Below, piece by piece: positions 56,296 to 64,000 of a DNA stretch of 64,000 nucleotides; the stretch's first letter is position 1; the number at the start of each line of letters is the position of its first letter. The notes below the pieces were generated by a model that was given only the letters and a program-made list of their open reading frames with translations, was not told the origin of the DNA and ran no database searches. Source of the DNA: Chamaelirium japonicum (taxonomy: Eukaryota; Streptophyta; Magnoliopsida; Liliales; Melanthiaceae); the NCBI GenBank assembly GCA_947650365.1, contig OX393550.1, positions 48,621,955 to 48,685,954 on the forward strand. The letters run 5' to 3'. The position numbers and the translations under genes were made by a program.

Positions 56296-59200
56296 CTTCT
56301 GGAGGTACGGCTTTAGTCTGTTGTGAGTCTAATGCTGTAGATATACTGTCAGATTCTTGGTGGGTCGATTCAGGAGCTTCTGTTCATGTGTCCCACACTT
56401 TGCAGGGGCTCAGGAGCAGAAGAAGACCCAAGCCGAAGGATAGGCTTTTCCTCAGCAATGATGACTCGATGAGGGTGGAGGCGATTTGTAGCTACGGCTT
56501 GGTGCTGGATTCGGGTCACATTCTGGTGTTAGAGGACGCTTTCTATATTCCGACCTTCAGGCGGAATTTACTTTCTATTAGTAGATTATCAGACTCTGGA
56601 TATGTGTTTGCTTTTAGTAAGAACGGTCTAGTTATTTCTTTGAATGGTATGACTATTGGCAGTGGTTTTCTAGTGGATGGTTTATTCAGATTATCTGTAT
56701 GTTCTTCTCTTGTCTCTTGTTTATCTGAGCCACTAGATGCTACTTTATATGGGTCGAAGCGTTCCTTTCTAGCAAAGGATTCTGTTGTGCTTTGGCACAA
56801 GAGATTAGGGAACATCTCTAGGAAGAGAGTAGAGGCCGTGTGAAAGATGAGATTCTACCTAGTGTGGATTTTTCAGACTTTGGTACTTGTGTGGACTGCC
56901 TCAGAGGGAAGATGACTAAGCAGAGAAAGCTTACAGCTACCAGAGCTTCAGAGCTCTTAGAGTTAATCCACATGGATATTTGTGGTCCATTCCCAGTCAA
57001 AGCTCGTGGTGGTCATAGTTATTTCATCACGTTCATTGACAACTTCTCTAGATATACCTACGTGTATCTTCTCCACCACAAGTCAGAGGCTTTGGAGGTC
57101 TTCCAGACATACTAGTTGGAGGTGGAGAAACAACTTGATAAGATGATCACGATAGTTCGCTCAGATCATGGAGGATAATATTTTGGAAGGATGAACCAGG
57201 ATGGTGTGAACCATGGCCCTTTCTCTGAGTATCTGAGGCAGCAGGGGATTGTTCCCCAGTATACCACACCTGGTACTCCTGAGCAGAACGGTGTGATAGA
57301 GAGAAAGAACATAACTTATCAGGAGACTGTTCGTAGCATGATGAGTCACTCTTCTTTTCCAGAGAAGTTTTGGGGAGAAGCTTTGAAGACAACGGTTTAT
57401 ATTCTGAATCGTGTGCCTTGCAAAGCTGCCCCAGAAACCCATTATAGGAGATGGAAAGGTTCGACTCCTAGCCTCCATTATTTGCATGTTTGGGGTTGCT
57501 CGGCAGAGGCTAAGCTCTATAATCCAGAAATAAAGAAGCTTGATTTCCGCACAGTTTAATATTTCTTTATTGGCTATCTTGAGAGATCAAAGGATTTTCG
57601 GTTCTACTGTCCTTCCAGACCATTGGAGATAGTGGAGACCAATAGGGCTGTATTTCTGGAGGATGCAAAATTCAGTGGGAGCCAATGACCATTTGATACC
57701 CTTTTCAGAGAGAACGCTTTGGAAGGTATTGTGCCAGTGCTATTTTTCCCAATTGTTCAGCCAGACGTTATAGCAGATACGATACCAGCACCTACTGAGA
57801 CTGTGGCTGAGGTTGACTCACTACCAGTTCAGGCTGTACCAGTTCTAGATATTCCAATAGAGCCAGTCCAGCCGAGGAGGTCAGATCAACAACGTAGGTC
57901 AGCTATCCCAGACTATTATGAGGTCTATTTTCAGGATATTCAGAGTGAGGGATCTGATATTACTGACCCTACTTTCTTCCGTGAAGCCATGGGTTGCAAT
58001 GAATCTTGACAGTGGCTGGAAGCCATAAGAAAGGAGTTGCAATCTATAGAGAAGAATAATGTTTTGGATCTAGTTGTGATACCAAAAAATTGAAAGGTGA
58101 TGGAATGCAAGTGGATATTTAAGACCAAGAGAGATACTGATGGCCAGATCGAGAGATTCAAGGCCAGACTGGTGGCTAAAGGTTTCAGGTAGAAGGAGGG
58201 TATTGACTTTGGTGAGACTTACTCTCCGGTTTCCACTAAGGACTCCTTGATAGTGACTATAGCCATTGTAGCCCATCACAACCTGGAATTGCACCAGATG
58301 GATGTTAAAACAGCGTTTCTGAATGGTAATCTGATAGAGGACATTTACATGTCACAACAAGAGGGCTTTGCAGTCAGTGGGAGCGAACATATGGTTTGCC
58401 AATTGAGGAAGTCCATTTATGGGCTGAAGCAGGCTTCCAGGCAGTGGCATCTGAAGTTTAATCAGGTTGCTACAGAGTATGATTTTCAAGAGAATATGGC
58501 TGACAGATGCATATATCTGAAAGCCAGTGGGAACAGGTTTGTTGTACTAATCCTCTATGTTGATGATATTCTCTTGGCGAGTAATGACATTCACATGCTC
58601 CATGATGCTAAGCACTTCTTATCGAAGAAATTCGATATGAAGGACATGGGTCAAGCAGACTATGTGCTTGGGATCAAGATTCATAGAGACAGAGCAGCAG
58701 AAATTCTGGGACTCTCGCAGGCAGTTTATATTGAGAAGGTCCTGAAGAGGTTCGGGATGGATAGGTGTGCTCTGGGTGAGGCACCAGTATTGAAGGGAGA
58801 TGTATTTTTCCAGGATCAGTGTCCCAAGAATCAGGCTGAAAGGAGTCAAGTGGATACAAATGAGTATGCTTCCATTGTGGGGAGCGTCATGTATGCTATG
58901 ACTTGTATTCGACCAGACATCAGTTTTGTTGTTGAGATGTTGGGTCGTTATGTGCAAAAACCAGGTGTAGCTCATATGCGTGTAGCTAAGAAAGTTCTAA
59001 GGTATTTTCAGCGTACCAAAGAGTTCATGCTTACCTACAGGTAGGGCGGTGAGCTTTAGGTGATTGGCTACACCGACTCAGACGTTGCTGGCTGTAAAGA
59101 TATCCTGAAATCCACTTCGGGTTATGTTTTCCTGATGGCGGGAGGAGCTATTTCGTGGAAAAGCTCCAAACAATCAATTGTGACTGACTCCACTATGCAT

Positions 59201-59537
59201 GCAGAGTATGTTGCTTGCTATGAGGTTACAAAGCATGCTCTTTGGTTGAAGAACTTCGTTGGAGGCTTAGGCATTGTGGATTCGATCCAAAAGCCTTTGC
59301 CAATTTTTTGTGACAATAAGGCTGTTTGTTAGCATGTCAAGAACGAGAAGATTACCAGATGCAATAAGCACTTTGATATCAAGTATATGCTTGTCTACGA
59401 GAAAGTCAAAGGGGAAGTGGTGAAGACCCCGCATGTTCGCACAGAGCTGATGGTAACAGACCCTCTCACCAAGGAACTTGTACCAAAGGTTTTCCAGAGA
59501 CATGTAACCAGTATGGGCTTGATGGAGTCCTTGTATT
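56296..59537 (+). pseudogene. copia-2 pol pseudogene (PR-IN-RT-RH)
   Basis: Protease 'WWVDSGASVHVSH' (56,360). GAG-pre-integrase 'LWHKRLGNIS' (56,790), then a frameshift near 56,838. Integrase 'LELIHMDICGPF', 'ITFIDNFSRY' and '[12 protein letters not shown]' (56,960-57,310). RT 'KARLVAKGF' and the catalytic 'LYVDDILLAS' (58,555). RNase H 'YTDSDVAG' and 'HAEYVACYE' (59,070-59,220), ending near 'VFQRHVTSMGL'. Stops at 57,113, 57,177, 57,557, 57,686, 58,007, 58,091, 58,190, 59,042, 59,057 and 59,330. The RT-to-RH core 58,247-59,041 is open for 265 codons. Confidence 0.9.
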
Positions 59538-59629
59538 AGTAGTTGAGTCACTTTGCTTTGCGTTTAATCACTGATGTTTCATCTTTAGATGAATAAAGCT
59601 CGATGTCATTTCCTTATTTGATTTATGTC

Positions 59630-59860
59630 AAATATAAGCAAGATCATTGCCTGGAGTACACAATACTCAAGTGACATTGAGACTAGGCATGCTTAGGCAA
59701 CATGTTAGATAGTCCAATGTGCCTGGAGTAAGATGACTTACTCAAGATACTGAGACTAGACATGCTTGGACAATATGTCGAAACATCCAGTAAGCCTAGA
59801 GTACACGGTACTCAATAGAGACCTGGGCTAGACGTGGGTGGGCACCATGTCGAAATGCCT
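59630..59860 (+). repeat. Tandem units in copia-2 3' untranslated region
   Basis: Three diverged ~70-bp units contain 'tgcctggagta', 'gagactagacatgcttggac' and 'atgtcgaaac'. They lie between pol and the 3' LTR. Confidence 0.6.
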
Positions 59861-60293
59861 TCATTCTGTTTGTAGTTGATTGAGTATCAACATGGATATT
59901 AGAATGACATGCTTGGACAAGCATGAGGTTGGACATCATGGGCCTGGGCACAAGACCAAGTGATAATGTGCTCAGATAACCCATAGACATATGAGAAAAC
60001 CACCAGAGTTATTTGTTGGAGTTCTTTGTGGGTCTGATAGGTTGATCATGGATATGAACCAACATAGGATATGCTGGAACAATCATGATCTCCTATCAGG
60101 GTTATTTTGAACAAAGACATGAATGGTCCCTTAGTATTTTTTCTTTTACAATCGATCTGGATTGTGTTTTTTCAAAAACTGAGTGACTTTCCAAATGTTT
60201 CAAAAAAAAAAATTTATTTTCATTACAAAATTATATATGTGTATTTGAAACAAGTTCCCACACTTATATGGTGTAAAGGGCCAAGTGAGAGAT

Positions 60294-60718
60294 TGTTGGT
60301 TTTTTGATGGCCCTTTACGGGAGAGTTACTGAACTAGGTGGACCGGGTTGGTTGTCGTGATCCTGGTCAGACCGGGAGACTCAGCCAAGAGGCTTGACAG
60401 GGTTGGTGGTGAACCTAATCTCATTCTCATGTACAGCCAATAGCCGGAGGATGCCCTGATGGGTTGCGTCACCGGTTGGATACATCTATTATAAATAGAT
60501 ATGCAGGGTGAAGTCCCCATACGCACGTCTTGAGAGCCACCGTCGTGAATCCAGAGGGATTCAGGAGGACCCATCGAATCCGTGAGAGACGGGAGTGTGT
60601 GGAAGATCTTCACCCGGTATTGCGAACGATCTCTCTTTTCACACAAAGGTATGTTCTTTATCCAAGACGACGATCTCGATCTGTCGATCGGGGTTGTTCT
60701 CGTGTAAAAAACCCAACA
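60294..60718 (+). repeat. copia-2 3' LTR (425 bp)
   Basis: TGTTGGTTTTTTG ... ACCCAACA, preceded by a purine-rich 'gccaagtgagagat'. Followed at once by the ATTGG duplication. Confidence 0.92.
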
Positions 60719-60982
60719 ATTGGCACCTATTATTCCCGTCCAAAAGAATGGTTCTGGATTATTGAGATCTACAATGCACTAGGTGAACTCCAGGGGGCTC
60801 CGATCACAAGGGCCGAGTGATCAAATGGGTGGGGACATGTGTCAATAACCATGGTGATTCCATGGTTCTGGCTATTATTTTAAGTTATTCGGCATCTAAG
60901 GAGATAGAAAACAGTTTCTTGAGTTCGTAATGAGTGTTTGATAGTTTACATTGGCCTCTTGCCATTTCTTGCTACTCATGTA
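60719..60982. other. Sequence continuing from the copia-2 target site
   Basis: Host DNA interrupted by copia-2. No gene recognised. Confidence 0.4.
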
Positions 60983-61086
60983 GGGGAAAATTTTCAGCAC
61001 TCACGGCTGCTGTGCAGCCGTGAGCCGTGATGGGTGGCCTGCCCATCGCTGGAGCACAGCAGCCGTGAGTGCTGAAAACCTTTCCC
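60983..61086. mobile_element. Foldback MITE, about 104 bp
   Basis: 'ttttcagcactcacggctgc' plus 'tgtgc' (60,991-61,015) is perfectly inverted at 61,053-61,077, and the pairing continues outward into 'gggaaa'/'tttccc'. The ~40-bp centre has its own inverted 'gatgggtggcctgcccatc'. No coding content. Confidence 0.75.
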
Positions 61087-61303
61087 GATGTTATCACAAG
61101 TGGGTAGGACATGCATCATTTCCTTTGCTTCTACATCGCATGGCTGAGGCTATTACGTACTTACCTATCACTAACCATTTTCATCAACGGAGAAGAGTCT
61201 AACTCTGAAAGGGTGAAGCGGGGTTTCATTGTTACGTACTTTTTTTTTGCAATCACATTTTTACATACTTACCTATCACTAACCATTAGAACATAATGAT
61301 TTT
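61087..61303. other. Spacer with a direct repeat
   Basis: 'acttacctatcactaaccat' occurs at about 61,157 and 61,267. No gene. Confidence 0.45.
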
Positions 61304-61468
61304 TGTTAATGTATATTGTAGGTTATAGAGTTAGGTATACAAGACTTATTTCCTACACATGTATGTGAGTATATATTCGTGGCTATTGCCCTAATGAGAA
61401 TTGCCCGTTATTCTTCCAAACCCTAGTCGTCTTTTTCCCTCCCTCTCTCCCTTAGGGTTGTTGTAACA
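61304..61468 (+). repeat. copia-3 5' LTR (165 bp)
   Basis: TGTTAATGTATATTG ... TTGTTGTAACA, directly followed by the primer site. Internal TATA-like 'gagtatatattcg' near 61,367. The start is inferred from the TG...CA rule and the promoter position, since the partner LTR is outside the window. Confidence 0.65.
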
Positions 61469-61599
61469 TGGTATCAGAGCAGGTTTAATCCCCTCACCAT
61501 CCTATTCCGCTGCCTTCCTCCCCAATCCAACGACCGTCGCCTTGCGCCCTGCGTCCGAGCCCGTGCTCGGCACTCCTGCACCCGATTGGCCCTTCGTCG

Positions 61600-62180
61600 G
61601 TCTTAGTCGGCCCCTCCAGCAGCCCGCTGGTCTTTCATCTGCCCTCCTGCAGCCTGTCGGTCTTTCATCGGCCCTTCCTGCAGTCCACCAGCTATCCGCC
61701 AGCCCTCCTACAGCCCGCCAGTCTTCCGTCAGCCCCTCTTACAGCCCGCTAGCCCTCCACCAGACCTTCTACAGCCAGCCACCGGCTCTCCTGCAGCCTA
61801 CCGACTATCCGCCAGCCCTTCTACAGCTCGCCAGCCCTCCGCCGGACCTTCTATAACCCATCGTCGGCCCTTCTGCAGCCCACCGACTATCCGTCAGCCC
61901 TCCTGCAGCCAGCCAACCCTTCGTCAGACCTTTTGCAGCCCACCGTCGGCCCTTCTGCAGCCCACCGATTATCCGTTGGCCCTCTTATGGCCCTTCGGCC
62001 CCTCCTGCAGCCTGCCTGAGTCCGCTAACCCACCATCGAACCTCCTACAGCCCGTCGACTATCCGTTGGCCCTTCTGCAGCCTGTCGGTCTTCTGTCGAC
62101 TCCTCCTGTAGCCCGCTGGCGGCATTCTGCAGTTCGTCGACCTTTTCTACAGTCCTGCCAGTCTTTCCGTCGGCCCGCCC
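61600..62180 (+). repeat. Pro/Ser-rich coding-like tandem repeats in the copia-3 leader
   Basis: Units of about 20-45 bp around 'cctcctgcagcccgccgact' and 'cttctgcagcccaccg' recur about 15 times. Parts stay open in one frame (repeats of Pro-Ala-Leu-Leu-Gln-Pro type), but the frame shifts between blocks. It lies between the primer site and gag. Confidence 0.65.
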
Positions 62181-62260
62181 ATGCCTGCCGATTCTTTGCT
62201 ACCCGCGCCACATAGCGCGTCTTTCTGTCGACTGTTTCTCTACATCTTCTGTAGCTCTCG

Positions 62261-63250
62261 ATGGCTTCTTCAGATCAATCGTCGATTGAGACTCCTGTGC
62301 AGACAACCTCTGCACAGTTCTCGACGATACCATTCGAACAGACGAGGGGCTTCCTTCCTATCTCGACTGACTTTTCTTTGGCCATGATTGCTGACTGGAC
62401 TGCGTGGTCTACCATCGTTCGGAGTGTCCTAGACGACCAAGCTCTATATGGACATCTTGATGGTTCTATACCTGCTCCTGTTGATACATCTAGAGCAGGG
62501 TCCTCTGACACCTAGAACCTGCATGATTGCGTGTCCGGACGTTTCTAGTTGCCTCGGTTGACCGCTCGCTTCGAGTTGACTTGGTCACCTTTACTACTGC
62601 GGCAAAGCTCTGGGCTCATCTCGTAGAGTGCTTTGTGGAGCAAAGCGGGGCCCAAGAGTATCAGCTTCTCTCACAGGCTCAGTCTGTTCAGTAGGGGGAG
62701 CAAACGATTCAGTAGTTTCATAGCCTTATGCGTGACTACTACCGTGAGTTCCAGGCTTTGGAGCCTCCTCTGCTGGAGGTGTCCGGAGTCAGTGCCTCTT
62801 AGCATGAGTTGCAGTTCTTTCAAGAACAACAATAACTTTACCAGTTTCTGATGGCTCTTCACCTTAAGTTCTCTCTTCTCGTGGGACAATTGATCCATAG
62901 GGATCCCCTTCCTCGTCTCGATGTTGCCGTTGCGGAGCTTATTACGGAGAAGACCCGTCTTTGCATTGTTGTAGCTCGTCGGACCTCTGCACCTTCCAGT
63001 TTTATGTTCTTGCTGCTGCTCTACCTCCGAGACCCACTTCCACTGCTCCGCTCTTTTGAGGTCCCTCTTATTCCTCTAGTACGTCTGGTGGCCCGCCTGA
63101 TACTCGGCAGTGTACCCATTGTGGCAAGTCCAGACACACGGTCGACTCCTATTGGCAGCTTCATCCTAAGAAGCGTGCCGGATCATCTACCCGTAGTCGA
63201 CCTACTGCTGCAGTTGCTGGTGCCCCTACTGCTGACGCTACTACGATAGG
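62261..63250 (+). pseudogene. copia-3 gag pseudogene
   Basis: Starts 'MASSDQSSIETP'. UBN2-like parts follow across frames: 'LAMIADWTAWSTIV' (62,380), 'RTFLVASVDRSL' (62,540), 'AKLWAHLVECFVEQSGAQEY' (62,605). The frame changes near 62,530 and near 62,990. Several TAG stops replace CAG-type codons. Zinc knuckle near 63,111 reads 'CTHCGKSRHTVDSYW', with the last Cys changed to Tyr. Confidence 0.75.
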
Positions 63251-63269
63251 TCATCTTCAGCGTCTCGAG

Positions 63270-64000
63270 ATGCACCTTGATCAGCTCTTTCTGCAGCTTG
63301 CCTCTGGCTCCTCTAGACCCTCAGCCTTCTTTGCCACCTCAGGTACTTTTGCATCCTGGATTATGGACTCTGGGGCCTCTCACCACATGACCCTGGATCA
63401 CTCTATCCTTACCACATGCTTACATACCTCACATATTCCTCCGATTTACACTACAGATGGCTCCCTTTTAGCCATCTTATAAACTGGATCCATTACTACC
63501 GCCTCAGACCCTATTGGCCTTCTCTCTCTACCTTTTGTCTTGCACGCACCTCAGCTTGGTATGAATTTAATTTTTATTAGCAGCCTGTGTGATTTCGGTC
63601 TGACAGTCACTTTTTCTTCCTCTTCTTGTGTTGTGCAGGATCCACGCTCGGGACAGAAGATTGGTGCTGCTCGTAGGGCTAGCGGACTATACCACCTGGA
63701 GTATCTTCATTTACTTGTTGTCTCTCCTTCGGTCTTCTATGGTGCTGTCTCTTCTGATGCCGACCTGTGGCACAGGAGATTAGGTCATGTGTCTGAATCT
63801 TTATTTAAAAGTCTTTTCCAGTCCGAAGCTTTAGGCTGAGGTTTCTTTTCTACTCTTTCTTTTTGTTCGGGATGTCAGTTGGCTAAGTATTCAGCTAGCC
63901 CATTTTCTTCTAGTTTGTCGAGGTCATGTAGTCCTTTTGATCTAGTGCACTATGATATTTGAGGTCCTGTACATTTCTCTTCTATGAATGATTATCTTTA
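63270..64000 (+). pseudogene. copia-3 protease and integrase N-part (partial)
   Basis: Protease 'SWIMDSGASHHMTLDHS' at 63,354; stop at 63,480; 'LGMNLIFISSLCDFGL'; GAG-pre-integrase 'DADLWHRRLGHVSESLF' at 63,757 with stop at 63,838; then 'CQLAKYSASPF' and 'FDLVHYDI', the start of the integrase core. The window ends here. Confidence 0.8.

Larger units (their letters stand above)
53214..60718 (+). mobile_element. Ty1/copia retrotransposon copia-2, full length, 7.5 kb
   Basis: LTRs 53,214-53,640 and 60,294-60,718 are bounded by a perfect 5-bp duplication ATTGG (53,209-53,213 and 60,719-60,723). Primer site 'ttggtatcatagcc' follows the 5' LTR. Long GC-rich leader, then gag, PR, IN, RT and RH in copia order. 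RT wording ('KEGIDFGETYSPVSTKDS', 'LELHQMDVKTAFLNGNL') is Angela/Tork-like. The pol has about a dozen stops and one frameshift, so the copy cannot code for its own movement. It is inserted at the 5' side of the LINE. Confidence 0.92.
61304..64000 (+). mobile_element. Ty1/copia retrotransposon copia-3, cut by window end
   Basis: A short LTR (61,304-61,468), primer site 'tggtatcagagc' (61,469-61,480), a repeat-filled leader, gag, protease and the start of integrase. The 3' half lies beyond the window. The small LTR resembles Ale/Retrofit-type copias. Frameshifts in gag and several TAG stops show it is defective. Confidence 0.85.

Overview
This is a plant nuclear DNA window, from a flowering plant with a repeat-rich genome. 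Evidence: two intron-containing genes of plant families (remorin, GATA factor), Ty1/copia and Ty3/gypsy retrotransposons primed by initiator tRNA-Met-type sites, plant L1 LINEs with DUF4283-type ORF1, a Cassandra TRIM carrying 5S rRNA sequence, and many MITEs. GC-rich exons fit a monocot or a basal angiosperm, but the species cannot be fixed. No bacterial operons, CRISPR arrays or organellar genes were seen.

Layout. 1-5.8 kb: repeat remnants, one long-TIR MITE and weak exon-like pieces. 5.85-8.3 kb: a six-exon remorin gene on the + strand with a TATA box and a (CT)n 5' UTR; the exons join in frame to 403 aa. 8.8-16.1 kb: foldback elements embedded in (TA)n tracts (one tract is about 245 bp), a Helitron-type terminus, and GA/CT-rich low-complexity DNA. 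17.4-19.7 kb: two tRNA-derived SINE-like remnants and a decayed hAT/ZMYM1-like transposase pseudogene. 20.2-21.4 kb: a two-exon subfamily A GATA gene on the - strand with an apparent 1-bp frameshift in exon 1. Its upstream region holds a Mutator-type long-TIR element containing a hAT-like insertion, then a GC-rich stretch with six CACGTG boxes.

24-30.5 kb: a LINE RNase H fragment with a SINE inside, then a decayed copia element (copia-1) with both LTRs. 30.6-35.2 kb: LINE ORF1 fragment, truncated Cassandra, second copies of several foldback elements, a nearly 690-bp palindrome, a second LINE+SINE copy and a LINE 3' end. 35.5-39.3 kb: a three-level nest in which a PIF/Harbinger-like element, filled with about 2.2 kb of TCTCT/AATATT minisatellite, sits in a hAT element, which sits in a repeat also present inverted at 1.06 kb. 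40.2-48.3 kb: a Tat-like Ty3/gypsy element on the - strand, broken by a 1.37-kb LARD-like LTR and by a complete Cassandra. 48.3-53.2 kb: an L1 LINE on the - strand with CACTA and LTR insertions. 53.2-60.7 kb: a full-length copia element (copia-2) with a perfect 5-bp target duplication. 61.3-64 kb: a third copia element (copia-3), cut by the window end.

How it works together: the two host genes look unrelated. The rest is a layered record of insertions. The most unusual theme is a set of foldback elements with different ends that share one internal palindromic module and nearly all sit in (TA)n tracts. This may be one undescribed, (TA)n-targeting, Micron-like superfamily.
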